From: Faecalicatena orotica
Lineage (GTDB): Bacteria; Bacillota; Clostridia; Lachnospirales; Lachnospiraceae
Assembly: GCF_003149245.1 (NCBI RefSeq)
Contig: NZ_QGDL01000012.1
Coordinates: forward strand, 124,001-188,000
Direction of reading: 5' to 3'
Length of the DNA: 64,000 nt
Under the pieces are notes generated by a model. It was not told the origin of the DNA. It did no database searches and saw nothing but the letters and a program-made list of their open reading frames with translations. A program made the translations under genes and the position numbers. Of the stretch, positions 50,245 through 59,386 are shown one piece after another; position 1 is the first letter of the stretch; every line of letters begins with the position of its first letter.

Positions 50245-50297
50245 ATCACAACCTCTTTTCCTATTTTCTGTCATCCGGATGACTTTCCCTGAAGGGT

Positions 50298-50413
50298 ATA
50301 ATAGAATCATAGTTTAATTTCATATAGAATAAAATACGGTAAACTTTCTATTTTGTTTGTTTTCTTTCGACTTTCTTCAAACGCTTTCTTTCGTCGTTGG
50401 AAAAAGGTATAAT
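50298..50413. promoter_or_regulatory. Divergent control region with direct repeats for the YesN-type regulator
   Basis: The sequence TTTCTTTCG occurs twice in direct orientation at 50361-50369 and 50385-50393, 24 bp apart, as expected for AraC-type half-sites. Plus-strand TATAAT (50408-50413) and minus-strand TATTAT (50298-50303) both lack good -35 boxes, which suits activator-dependent promoters for the kinase and the FAD oxidoreductase operon. Confidence 0.5.
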
Positions 50414-50454
50414 TCAAACATAGATAACTTTGCAGGATCAGGAGGGAGAGATTT

Positions 50455-52185
50455 ATGAAATTCTTCGGCAAAAAATCAATCGAAAAAGGATTTGAAAAAA
50501 TACTGTTCCGTAATTATATGTATCTGATTATTACCGCCGCCCTGCTGATCAGTATATTCAGTGCCATCATTGATGCAGCAAACACGCTTGCTAACGAGAA
50601 GCAAAACATGTACGAATCTCTGAAGCAGGCACAGATTAACATCAATAACCATACACAGATGATTGAAGACTATCTGACACTGACACATGCCAACTCCGAA
50701 CTGCAGAATAAAATTAAAGACCTGAATGAACACCCGAGCGCTTCCCTGCTGACAAAGATTAACGAAACGCTGTTCTCTGTTGATTTATTTAAGAAGAATC
50801 TGGACTCTGTGCAGATCTTCGTCTATGAACCAGACAATTTCCTTCCAACTTTTTCAGGTGCTTCCCAATACAGCAATGCGCTTTTTTCTGCCGAAAGCGC
50901 TTCCTCCTCAGAATGGTTTCAGAACACCTTGAAGGCAAAGGGGCACACGTACTGGTTCGTTGATATGGATACATTTAAGAAACCGACACTGTGTGCGGCA
51001 CGGATCTTTTATGATGTTAACAATGTATCCCGGCAGCTCGGAGTGATTAAGGCAAACGTCACGATCGAAAAGCTGATCCGGCATCTCGGATCGATCTCCT
51101 TCGGAGATAAAGGATACGCACTAATTGACGCTGACGGACTACTGCTCCATCCCTATGCGGAAATCCCTGAATTTCTCAGCGACAGTCTTCCTGATAAGAA
51201 AGACAGGCTTTCCATGACGCACCTGCTCGTTGAGTTTCCAATCATAACTGACGGATGGGAAGTGATCGGAGTCACAAGCTTCTGGGAACTTTACCGCAAT
51301 ACTCTCCAAAACCTCCTGCTGATCGGGCTTGTTTTTTCTTTTACACTAATATTAGCTGCGTTTCTGTCCCGGAAAAGCAGCCGTAAAATTTCTCAGCCGG
51401 TGCACCGGCTCTGCCTGTATATGCAGAAAATGGAACCAGCAGACAGCCGGAACCTGCACAACTGCATCGAGGTCAACCAACTGTATGATACTTATAACGG
51501 CATGCTTGAAAAGAATGAAGAATTGATAAAGTCCAGGGAAGAGACACTGCTCAAGTTCAAACAGGCCGAGATGGCGGCGCTGCAGTCCCAGATGAATCCG
51601 CATTTCATTTACAATACGCTGGAGTCAATCAGTGCTTTAATTGCCACCGATGACAACTGCCATGCAGCTATGATGGTTACCGGCCTCGGCAAATTCCTGC
51701 GCAGCAGCCTGAATAACGGCAATAACTACATTACACTGGAAAAGGAGATTGAACAGGTCAGCTCTTATGTAGAAATTCAAAAACTGCGGTATGCCAACAG
51801 AATCCGCCTGCACCTTGACCTGCCTTCCCCGCTGCCTGACTACAGAATCATCAAACTCATCCTGCAGCCGCTCGTAGAAAACAGCATTGTACATGGTTTT
51901 AAGGATATGGAAGAAATCGGTGAGATTACCATTACCGTAAAGGAAACGGATAGTTGTCTGTATCTTTCCGTTTCCGACAATGGATGGGGAAGTGATATTG
52001 AGATGCTGAACTATCTGGTCCGCCAGAGAACGCTCTACAAAGAGGACAATGTGAATTTTTACTGCATTCAAAACGTTTACCAGCGTCTGGCTAATTGTTA
52101 CGGTGACCACGCCGGCCTTTCTTATGAAGAGAATGATGACGGTGGCGTCACCGCAAACATACGCATTGATAAAGAAGTTTTATAG
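50455..52185 (+). CDS. YesM-type membrane sensor histidine kinase
   Basis: A 576-residue kinase of the LytS/YesM class. TM1 about residues 20-42, an extracellular dCache-like sensor to about 280, TM2 about 283-304, then HAMP. The phosphorylated His383 lies in SQMNPHFIYNTLESISALI, the His_kinase (PF06580) signature. The ATPase domain carries LILQPLVENSIVHGF and SVSDNGWGSDIEML. It starts 11 nt after AGGAGGGAG. It should sense an extracellular sugar or binding protein and phosphorylate the regulator encoded 11 bp downstream. Confidence 0.95.
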   Translation: MKFFGKKSIEKGFEKILFRNYMYLIITAALLISIFSAIIDAANTLANEKQNMYESLKQAQININNHTQMIEDYLTLTHANSELQNKIKDLNEHPSASLLTKINETLFSVDLFKKNLDSVQIFVYEPDNFLPTFSGASQYSNALFSAESASSSEWFQNTLKAKGHTYWFVDMDTFKKPTLCAARIFYDVNNVSRQLGVIKANVTIEKLIRHLGSISFGDKGYALIDADGLLLHPYAEIPEFLSDSLPDKKDRLSMTHLLVEFPIITDGWEVIGVTSFWELYRNTLQNLLLIGLVFSFTLILAAFLSRKSSRKISQPVHRLCLYMQKMEPADSRNLHNCIEVNQLYDTYNGMLEKNEELIKSREETLLKFKQAEMAALQSQMNPHFIYNTLESISALIATDDNCHAAMMVTGLGKFLRSSLNNGNNYITLEKEIEQVSSYVEIQKLRYANRIRLHLDLPSPLPDYRIIKLILQPLVENSIVHGFKDMEEIGEITITVKETDSCLYLSVSDNGWGSDIEMLNYLVRQRTLYKEDNVNFYCIQNVYQRLANCYGDHAGLSYEENDDGGVTANIRIDKEVL

Positions 52186-52196
52186 GAGGGAAAATC

Positions 52197-53801
52197 ATGT
52201 TGAATATTGTTTTAGTGGATGACGAACAGCTTATTATCCACCATTTAATTAAAATCATATCATCTTTTGACATCCCGCACAAAATCGTCGGGACGGCAAA
52301 CAGCTGCGAACAGGCACTTACCATCATCCGGGAAACACACCCCAATCTGGTGATCACAGACATCCGCATGGGAACCTCAAACGGTCTGGATCTGTGTGAT
52401 ACTTTAAGTGTGACGATGCCTCACACAAAAATCATCATCCTCTCTGGGTTCGATGATTTTGTCTATGCTCAGAAGGCGCTGCGCTATAATGTATTTAACT
52501 ACCTGCTGAAGCCAATCCATGAGAAGGACCTTTATGACCAGCTGGCCCGGGTGAATGCACTTTTGGAAGCAGAAAAGGAAGAAGAGACAAAAGATTTTAT
52601 GCTGAAAGAGCAGCTAAGAGAATGCCTGCCCTTAATGCAGGAGTGGTTTTTCAAGATCATACGTGAGAATATGGATCATCTGGACATCATAGATTCTACA
52701 TTCCGCCTGTTTAACATCGATATTCTCAACGAGTCTTACCAGTCTCTCTATGTCTCCTTTGCACAGGATAGTGATGCCGCGGAAATCGAAAAAGATTTCA
52801 TGAACGTCTCGAGACTTGCCCAGACGATTACACTATTTATTGGGGACTATTTTAAGACAATTTATTTTTATGACACAAACTCAATTACACTTATTTTATC
52901 TTCTGCAGGAACAAATAACGAAGATATGCACAACAGATGCTGTCACCTCGCAGAACGCATCCGCCAGTATTTAGACTTTAACTATCAGCAGCAATTCTCC
53001 ATCGGGCTGTCCACTGTTGTTCATAATATTGCGTATCTGCGCCAGTCCGTAAAAGACGCCATAGCAGCCAGTAAGTACTCCTTTTATATCGGTTTCAATG
53101 AGATCATCTGCATCACAGATGTAGAACTGAGGAATACAGGTGAGGTCCTTCCAAACTTTAAATACATACAGGAAGATCTTCTGAAGCATTTAAAGCTCTG
53201 CGACCCCCGGAACGCTGGACAGTACCTCAATATCTACTATCTCAATGTACTGCAGCTGCACGGCGATCGAAACCTCGCAACAAACAAATTTCTGGAGCTA
53301 TACTACTATCTTTCCAATGCACTGGACCAGGAATTCGATTTCGAGAAGGCCCCGTCACAGGAAGTTATTGCAGAAATAAAGGGGGCTGCGAATTTAGAAG
53401 AGATCAAGGAGATACTCAACAACTATATTGTACGGTCAATAAAAGAAATCGAACTGCTGCGCACGAACAAAAGCCGCAAACTGATCGACAAAGCAAAAGC
53501 CTGCATTCAGGAAAATTATGCTCACGACATTTCCTTAGAATCGATCGCTTACGATATCGGATTATCGGCCTGCTATCTCAGTACACTATTTAAAAATATG
53601 GAAAAAACCTCAATAAAAGAATATATTATCGATGTGAGAATAGAGGCTGCGAAGAAATACCTGCAGGATATCAATCTGAAAATATACGAAGTGGCGGCAA
53701 ATGTCGGGTATACAGACTCCCGCTATTTCAGCCAGCTATTCCGGAAAAAGACCGGATACACCCCCGGCCAGTACAGAGAATTCATTAAGTTGGGGACGTA
53801 G
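52197..53801 (+). CDS. YesN-type response regulator with AraC DNA-binding domain
   Basis: A 534-residue regulator. Receiver domain about 1-120 (NIVLVDDEQLIIHHLIKII; phospho-acceptor in LVITDIRMGTSNGLDL; Lys in YLLKPIHEKDLYDQ). A central region of unknown fold follows (about 140-420). The C-terminal AraC helix-turn-helix pair spans about 430-528 (SLESIAYDIGLSACYLSTLF; ANVGYTDSRYFSQLFRKKTG followed by YTPGQYREF). The last three residues (LGT) and the stop codon lie inside a copy of the dispersed palindromic repeat, so the native C-terminus was replaced. The DNA-binding domain itself is complete. It likely activates the ABC/FAD operon. Confidence 0.95.
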   Translation: MLNIVLVDDEQLIIHHLIKIISSFDIPHKIVGTANSCEQALTIIRETHPNLVITDIRMGTSNGLDLCDTLSVTMPHTKIIILSGFDDFVYAQKALRYNVFNYLLKPIHEKDLYDQLARVNALLEAEKEEETKDFMLKEQLRECLPLMQEWFFKIIRENMDHLDIIDSTFRLFNIDILNESYQSLYVSFAQDSDAAEIEKDFMNVSRLAQTITLFIGDYFKTIYFYDTNSITLILSSAGTNNEDMHNRCCHLAERIRQYLDFNYQQQFSIGLSTVVHNIAYLRQSVKDAIAASKYSFYIGFNEIICITDVELRNTGEVLPNFKYIQEDLLKHLKLCDPRNAGQYLNIYYLNVLQLHGDRNLATNKFLELYYYLSNALDQEFDFEKAPSQEVIAEIKGAANLEEIKEILNNYIVRSIKEIELLRTNKSRKLIDKAKACIQENYAHDISLESIAYDIGLSACYLSTLFKNMEKTSIKEYIIDVRIEAAKKYLQDINLKIYEVAANVGYTDSRYFSQLFRKKTGYTPGQYREFIKLGT

Positions 53802-53853
53802 ACTTTTTCAATTATACTACGTCCCCAATTGAGTTTAGTGGTGTACCAAAACG
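53790..53853. repeat. Dispersed palindromic repeat, copy 2, overlapping a coding end
   Basis: Arms TTGGGGACGTAG (53790-53801) and CTACGTCCCCAA (53817-53828), same loop and tail as the copy at 43830-43893 with three substitutions. The TAG in the left arm is the stop codon of the response regulator. The tetR gene ends 4 bp beyond the repeat from the other side. Confidence 0.85.
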
Positions 53854-53856
53854 TTC

Positions 53857-54462
53857 TTATCCTATAATATGGTTTCGTATGATAGCTCTTATGCTTTCGT
53901 TTAAATATGGTTTTAGTTCCTCATAGCTGATCGGATCGTTCTCCAGTATTGTGCTGTAGGAGGTCGAGCTTGCCAGTTCTATGATGAGAAACAGCATGGT
54001 TTCCGGTGCTTTTAATTTAACTTCGGGATTTTCTTTTACCATTTTTTTGAAAAATCCCATTACGTCCATGTCTGTTTCTGTATCGTTCTTTGTGATTGCC
54101 TGCCTGAAGATTCCCCAGCTCAGGTTCTTTGATACGAATTTCAGGACGGCTTTGCTTTTTACCATCTCGTCCAGGACATAATCTACAATGAAGATGATTT
54201 TGTCTTCAAATTCTGGTATCCGGGCCTGTTCAAGTGCATTGTTTGCCGCCATGAATAGTTTTTCGGCGGTCTTGGCAATGAGCCTGTCCCGTATCTCATA
54301 TTTGTCTTTGAAGTATAGATAGAAGGTTCCTTTTGCCACGCCTGCTTTCTGAACGATATCGTGGATGGATGTTTTGGAGATTCCCTGTGTCAGGAAGAGG
54401 TCATATGCACTTTTGAACAAGGACTCTAATTTCTGTTGTTTGTTTTCGTCAACTTTTCCCAT
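53857..54462 (-). CDS. TetR-family repressor of the divergent MMPL operon
   Basis: A 201-residue regulator. The helix-turn-helix (about 9-57) reads LFKSAYDLFLTQGISKTSIH, then VQKAGVAKGTFYLYFKDKYE, the classic TetR signature. The C-terminal ligand domain is less conserved and helical. Start ATG at 54462 is preferred; an in-frame GTG at 54474 is possible. It is transcribed away from the MMPL gene and three matched operators lie between the two promoters, so it should repress both itself and the transporter. The inducing ligand is probably a lipid or amphiphile, an inference from the MMPL neighbour. Confidence 0.92.
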   Translation of the reverse strand: MGKVDENKQQKLESLFKSAYDLFLTQGISKTSIHDIVQKAGVAKGTFYLYFKDKYEIRDRLIAKTAEKLFMAANNALEQARIPEFEDKIIFIVDYVLDEMVKSKAVLKFVSKNLSWGIFRQAITKNDTETDMDVMGFFKKMVKENPEVKLKAPETMLFLIIELASSTSYSTILENDPISYEELKPYLNESIRAIIRNHIIG

Positions 54463-54581
54463 AGTTTTTCCCACTCTTTCGTTGTGTACTCTCTCGACGC
54501 ATCTTTCGCTGCTATGTGTTTATTGTTCTGAACAAACACTATTATACAGTATTCCGGCGGGATAATACACCTTATTTTTTA

Positions 54582-54610
54582 ATTATAATTTCAAAATGAC
54601 CAAAAGTCAA
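54582..54610 (-). promoter_or_regulatory. Promoter of tetR
   Basis: Minus strand TTGACT (54605-54610), 17-bp spacer, perfect TATAAT (54582-54587). The -35 box is part of operator 1. Confidence 0.8.
54597..54609. promoter_or_regulatory. TetR operator 1
   Basis: TGACCAAAAGTCA fits the consensus TGACYNNNRGTCA shared by three sites in this gap. It lies within one arm of a perfect 18-bp inverted repeat (54593-54610 with 54629-54646). Confidence 0.75.
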
Positions 54611-54628
54611 CTTTTTGCATTAAAATTA

Positions 54629-54657
54629 TTGACTTTTGGTCATTTTTGCAGTATATT
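54629..54657 (+). promoter_or_regulatory. Promoter of the MMPL operon
   Basis: Plus strand TTGACT (54629-54634), 17-bp spacer, TATATT (54652-54657). It mirrors the tetR promoter around the centre of the inverted repeat. Confidence 0.8.
54630..54642. promoter_or_regulatory. TetR operator 2
   Basis: TGACTTTTGGTCA matches TGACYNNNRGTCA and overlaps the -35 box of the MMPL promoter. Confidence 0.75.
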
Positions 54658-54675
54658 ACTTTTAGTCTTAAAAAA

Positions 54676-54688
54676 TGACTGTTAGTCA
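54676..54688. promoter_or_regulatory. TetR operator 3
   Basis: TGACTGTTAGTCA matches the same consensus, just downstream of the predicted MMPL transcription start, where binding would block elongation or initiation. Confidence 0.7.
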
Positions 54689-54773
54689 TAAACATTTAGA
54701 AGATGTGATTTATGAGTTTTTATTTCACAGTTAAGTATGCAGAATCACTAATTTAAAAAGGGAGGCATTACAC

Positions 54774-56885
54774 ATGGTCAAGGTAGGTAAAAAAATTGTG
54801 AAGTATCGGGTGGTCATCCTGATACTCGGCGTTTTACTTCTGATACCTTCGGCACTGGGATTCTTAAAAACCAGGGTCAATTACGACATTCTTTATTATC
54901 TGCCCGATAATATTGATACGATGAAAGGGCAGAACATTTTAATGGATGATTTCGGCAAAGGCGCCTTTGCAATGGAAGTTGTGGAAGGTATGAGCACAAA
55001 GGATACGGCCGCAGTCAAGGAAAAGATCGAGGGGGTCGACGGAGTTGCGGATGTGATCTGGTACGATTCTATCGCTGACACTTCGCTGCCGATCAATGTT
55101 CTGCCGGATAAGCTGAAGGATGTATTCAAAACGGATAATGCGACACTTATGGCGATCTTCTTTGATGATACGACTTCGGCCGATAAAACAATGGACGCCA
55201 TTACAGAAATACGGAGCATTACGAATAAGCAGTGTTATCTGAGCAGCATGTCGGCTGTTGTAACTGATATCAAACAGCTCTCCGAGAAAGAGACCCCGAT
55301 CTACGTATTGATCGCTGTTGTTTTAAGCTGTATCGTCCTTTCTCTGTTCATGGACTGCTGGATACTTCCTTTGTTCTTTATGCTGAGTATTGGAATGGCG
55401 ATCCTCTATAATATGGGTAGTAATTATTTCCTTGGCGAGATATCTTACATTACCAAGGCATTAAGCGCGGTCCTGCAGCTGGGAGTCACGATGGACTACT
55501 CCATCTTCCTGTGGCACAGTTATCAGGAGAACCAGCAGCGATTCCCGGGCGATAAGGAACGTGCAATGGCTCATGCCATTTCCAACACCTTTGCTTCCGT
55601 CATTGGAAGCTCCGTGACTACGGTCGCCGGTTTCATCGCCCTTTGCTTCATGAGCTTTACGCTCGGCAAAGACCTCGGAATCGTTATGGCGAAAGGTGTT
55701 GTATTTGGCGTCATCTGCTGCGTTACAATACTGCCATCATTTATACTCATATTTGACAAGGCAATTCAGAAAACGACACACCGTTCTCTGATACCTCCTA
55801 TGGAAAAACCGGCAAAGTTTATTACGAAACACTTTAAAGTCTTTGTTCTTGCGTTTATTGTGCTGCTCGTACCTGCTTTATGGGGATATACCAAGGCAGA
55901 GGTTTATTATAATCTGGACGCCACACTCCCGAAATATCTGGAGAGCATCAAGGCAAATGATAAACTGTCCGATGAATTTGACATGAATGCAACGCACATG
56001 GTACTCGCGAACGCAGCTCTGAAGCCAAAAGAGGCTAAGGCAATGTTAAATGAGATGTCCGATGTAAAAGGTGTAAAGTTTGCACTCGGCCTCGACAGCC
56101 TCTTAGGTTCGGCCATCCCCCGGGATGTGGTCCCGGATGAGCTGACCGATACATTAAAAGCCGGAGACTGGCAGTTGATCCTCGTACAGTCGGAATATAA
56201 GGTTGCAACCGACGAGGTGAACCGGCAGTGCACGCAGCTGAATAGTATTGTAAAGAAATATGACTCCTCCGCCATGCTGATCGGGGAGGCGCCGTGTACC
56301 AAAGACCTGATCACGATTACGGATAAGGACTTCAAGGTTGTAAGTGCAATCTCAATCATTGCCATTTTCATTATTATTGCACTTGTATTTAAATCCATCT
56401 CACTGCCGGTCATTCTTGTGGCTGTCATCGAGTTTGCGATCTTCATCAACCTGGGAATTCCGTATTTTACGGGCACAAAGATGCCATTTATTGCATCTAT
56501 CGTCATCGGAACGATCCAGCTGGGGGCTACCGTCGACTATGCAATCCTGATGACGACCCGGTATAAAAAAGAGCGGTGCAAAGGAAAAGAGAAAAAAGAA
56601 TCCATACGAATCGCCCTCTCCGCCTCTGTCAGTTCAGTCATCGTTTCCGCACTCGGATTCTTCGCCGCAACATTCGGTGTCGGACTCTATTCCGATATCG
56701 ATATGATCTCCGCACTCTGCACGTTAATGGCACGCGGTGCAGTCATCAGTATGTTCACGGTTATCTTTATCCTGCCGTCTATGCTGATGGTATTTGACAA
56801 GGTAATCTGCGCAACAACAAAAGATATGAGGGTATGCCTGAAGAAAAAAGAGAAGGCTTCCGATGAGGCCTGTGCAAACGCTTAA
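54774..56885 (+). CDS. MMPL-family RND-type transporter
   Basis: A 703-residue membrane protein of the MmpL/HpnN/YdgH type, half the number of residues of a Gram-negative RND pump. It has TM1 (VVILILGVLLLIPSALGF), an extracytoplasmic domain to about 170, then five helices, and repeats this architecture from about residue 360 (VFVLAFIVLLVPALWGY). Family motifs LGVTMDYSIFLWHSYQENQQ and LGATVDYAILMTTRYKKE hold the Asp thought to relay protons in each half. It probably exports lipids, peptides or drugs. It forms an operon with the YhgE-like gene 68 bp downstream and is under TetR control. Confidence 0.92.
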   Translation: MVKVGKKIVKYRVVILILGVLLLIPSALGFLKTRVNYDILYYLPDNIDTMKGQNILMDDFGKGAFAMEVVEGMSTKDTAAVKEKIEGVDGVADVIWYDSIADTSLPINVLPDKLKDVFKTDNATLMAIFFDDTTSADKTMDAITEIRSITNKQCYLSSMSAVVTDIKQLSEKETPIYVLIAVVLSCIVLSLFMDCWILPLFFMLSIGMAILYNMGSNYFLGEISYITKALSAVLQLGVTMDYSIFLWHSYQENQQRFPGDKERAMAHAISNTFASVIGSSVTTVAGFIALCFMSFTLGKDLGIVMAKGVVFGVICCVTILPSFILIFDKAIQKTTHRSLIPPMEKPAKFITKHFKVFVLAFIVLLVPALWGYTKAEVYYNLDATLPKYLESIKANDKLSDEFDMNATHMVLANAALKPKEAKAMLNEMSDVKGVKFALGLDSLLGSAIPRDVVPDELTDTLKAGDWQLILVQSEYKVATDEVNRQCTQLNSIVKKYDSSAMLIGEAPCTKDLITITDKDFKVVSAISIIAIFIIIALVFKSISLPVILVAVIEFAIFINLGIPYFTGTKMPFIASIVIGTIQLGATVDYAILMTTRYKKERCKGKEKKESIRIALSASVSSVIVSALGFFAATFGVGLYSDIDMISALCTLMARGAVISMFTVIFILPSMLMVFDKVICATTKDMRVCLKKKEKASDEACANA

Positions 56886-56953
56886 ATAATTTTACCGGAT
56901 GGATTTTCCACAAAGTTTAAAAACAAGGTATCTATAACAGGAGGTTAACTAAT

Positions 56954-59242
56954 ATGAAAAACAGAGAATATAAAACACTCGTTGCAATTATACTGGCAAT
57001 GACAATGGTGACCGGCACACTGGCCGGTGTTCCTTCTACCGTTTGCGCCAAAGAAAACACGGTAACTACAGAGGCAGCCGCCCGGACACAGGAAAACGCC
57101 TCTTCCGACGTGAAACCTATAAAGGATGAAACTGTTTATGCGAAAATTGACGGCAGCGGCACCGTAACTTCAGTCACTGTATCTGACCAGCTGAAAAACA
57201 TCACGGATGAAAAGGAAATCAAGGATGTGTCTACTCTGGAAAACATAGAAAATGTTAAGGGGGATGAGACATTTTCCCAGAAAAGCAATGCCATAACCTG
57301 GACCGGCGACAGCAAAGACATCTGCTATCAGGGCACCACAAGCCAGAATCTTCCCGTTGGTGTAAAAATCACTTACAAGCTGGACGGGAAAAATATCAGT
57401 GCCGGAGATCTGGAAGGTAAAAGCGGCCACCTTGTTATGCGCTATCAGTATGAAAATACGACCGGAACTTCCGGGAAAGACTATACTCCTTTCCTTATGA
57501 TCACAGGACTGATCCTCGACGGTGATAAATTTACAAATACTAAAGTCACAAACGGCAGGCTGGTTTCCGACGGGGACAGGGACATGGTGCTCGGCATGGG
57601 GCTTCCAGAACTGGAATCCAGCCTTGGTGTAAGTGATCTGGATATCCCGGATTACTTCGAACTGGAGGCTGATGTAACTGACTATGAAGCAGCAGAAGGA
57701 ATCACCATTGCCACGAACGAGATCTTCAATGAGTTGGATATGGATAAACTTGATTCTCTCTCTGACCTGAAAAGTTCCATGAATAAGCTTCAGGACTCTG
57801 CCAACCAGTTAGTCGACGGTTCCGGAGAACTCAGGAAGGGACTGGATACACTCTTGTCCTCTTCCGGAACGCTCACAGATGGAATCAGCCAGCTTTCAGA
57901 TGGCGGCACCACGTTGAAAAACGGGACCGCGTCACTTCTGGACGGGAGCAATGCCCTCTCAGACGGGAGCAGTATTCTGGCAGACGGAACGAACCAGCTG
58001 CTTTCCGGAACCGGAACACTGAAGGAAGGCACCCAGGCCTTAAATGCCGGGCTTGCCTCCGCTGCCGATCAGACTGCCGGCCGGCTCCTTCCGGGTATCA
58101 TCCAGCTCGATGACGGCGTTGCACAGATGCAGAAACAGCTGGGAAACGGGCTTTCCGAACTCACCAGCGGGGTACAGACACTGGATGCCGGGGCCGCAAA
58201 CCTCAGAGACGGCGCCGCTTATCTAAATCAGGTAATCAATTCCGGCACCGATCAAACAGGCGGCCAGAGCCTTACCGCCATTGCAGCAGGCACGGCAGAC
58301 GGAGCACAGAAAATTGCAACGGTGGCTGGCGATATCAGTCAGACCGTCACGGCAGTTACTGACGCAACTGTATCAGCTGCCACTAATACAGGCGAAGCCA
58401 TTGGAACACTTCGGACCCTTCTGGATGCGGGCACTTCACTCTCAGAAGATCAGAAGACTGCAATTAGTAATACTATTACCGTCCTGAGTAATGACATGTC
58501 TAACATCCAAAGTGCTGCCGGGACTTTAGGCCAGCAGGCTGAACTGGCCGCCGGACTCGCCGAAGGTGCAAATAATGTTGCCTATGGTGCAGGAAGCACC
58601 AGCCAGATCATAAACGAACTCGCGGCCTCCACCCCGCAGCTCAGCCAGGGTGCCTCCGACCTTGCTGACGGAACCGCTAAACTGAATGCCAGCATCACCG
58701 ATCCCACATCCGGCCTGATTACGCAGGTAAATTCCGGAGTGGAAACACTTAAGGACGGAACTGCCGCCCTCCGCGCCGGAATTGATGGTGACAACGGCCT
58801 CGCAAGCGGGCTGAAGCAGCTTTCCGCCGGCGCCTCACAGGTTGACTCAGGTGCCGGAACATTAAACGAGAAAATGGCAGAAGCCAACGCCGGTGCACAG
58901 AGTGTTTCCGCCGGTGCTTCCCAGTTATCCGCCGGTGCCGGGGAACTAAACACCGGTGCAGGCACACTTTCTTCCGGTATCCAGACACTCCAGTCCGGTT
59001 CCGGCGCCTTAATCGATGGTGTGAAACAGCTTGATGAAGGGGCTAAGACATTAAATGACGGCATGATCCAATTCAACGAAGAGGGAATCAAAAAATTGGT
59101 AAGCGCATTCGACGGCGATATTCAGGGACTTCTGGATAAGCTGAACGATATGGCAGACGCTTCCAGAAGCTACAAGAATTTCTCAGGCATCTCCGATCAC
59201 ATGGACGGAGAAGTTAAATTCGTTTTTGTTACAAATAAATAG
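56954..59242 (+). CDS. Exported YhgE-like heptad-repeat protein
   Basis: A 762-residue protein with a signal peptide (TLVAIILAMTMVTGTLAGVP, cleavage near VCA-KE). An N-terminal beta-rich domain reaches about residue 270. From about 275 to 720 a long run of Leu-x-x-Gly heptads (ISQLSDGGTTLKNGTASLLD; LSAGAGELNTGAGTLSSGIQ) matches the xxxLxxG repeat family known from YhgE/Pip proteins, predicting an extended helical rod or coil outside the membrane. No transmembrane anchor is evident after the signal. As partner of the MMPL transporter it may act as a periplasm-like adaptor across the cell wall; that is inference. Confidence 0.8.
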   Translation: MKNREYKTLVAIILAMTMVTGTLAGVPSTVCAKENTVTTEAAARTQENASSDVKPIKDETVYAKIDGSGTVTSVTVSDQLKNITDEKEIKDVSTLENIENVKGDETFSQKSNAITWTGDSKDICYQGTTSQNLPVGVKITYKLDGKNISAGDLEGKSGHLVMRYQYENTTGTSGKDYTPFLMITGLILDGDKFTNTKVTNGRLVSDGDRDMVLGMGLPELESSLGVSDLDIPDYFELEADVTDYEAAEGITIATNEIFNELDMDKLDSLSDLKSSMNKLQDSANQLVDGSGELRKGLDTLLSSSGTLTDGISQLSDGGTTLKNGTASLLDGSNALSDGSSILADGTNQLLSGTGTLKEGTQALNAGLASAADQTAGRLLPGIIQLDDGVAQMQKQLGNGLSELTSGVQTLDAGAANLRDGAAYLNQVINSGTDQTGGQSLTAIAAGTADGAQKIATVAGDISQTVTAVTDATVSAATNTGEAIGTLRTLLDAGTSLSEDQKTAISNTITVLSNDMSNIQSAAGTLGQQAELAAGLAEGANNVAYGAGSTSQIINELAASTPQLSQGASDLADGTAKLNASITDPTSGLITQVNSGVETLKDGTAALRAGIDGDNGLASGLKQLSAGASQVDSGAGTLNEKMAEANAGAQSVSAGASQLSAGAGELNTGAGTLSSGIQTLQSGSGALIDGVKQLDEGAKTLNDGMIQFNEEGIKKLVSAFDGDIQGLLDKLNDMADASRSYKNFSGISDHMDGEVKFVFVTNK

Positions 59243-59252
59243 TCAAATACGC

Positions 59253-59304
59253 CGCGGACAGCGGGCCAAAGTCAGACTTATCCGGCTTTGGCCCGCTGTC
59301 CGCG
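59253..59304 (+). repeat. Perfect 19-bp hairpin after the YhgE-like gene
   Basis: Arms at 59253-59271 and 59286-59304 are exact reverse complements (core GGACAGCGGGCC), with a 14-nt loop. It starts 11 bp after the stop codon. No T-run follows, so it is either a factor-dependent terminator/3' end stabiliser or a REP-like palindrome. Confidence 0.8.
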
Positions 59305-59386
59305 TGAATAAAATCCCCAAACCTGATTATTCGCACGTATCTCTGCATATAATATGATATATACGAATATCATAGGGAGGGGCTGT

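Noticed and set aside
57800-59100. Apparent tandem DNA repeats
   Set aside because: They reflect the Leu-x-x-Gly heptads of the YhgE-like protein at the protein level; the nucleotide units vary and are not a satellite or CRISPR.
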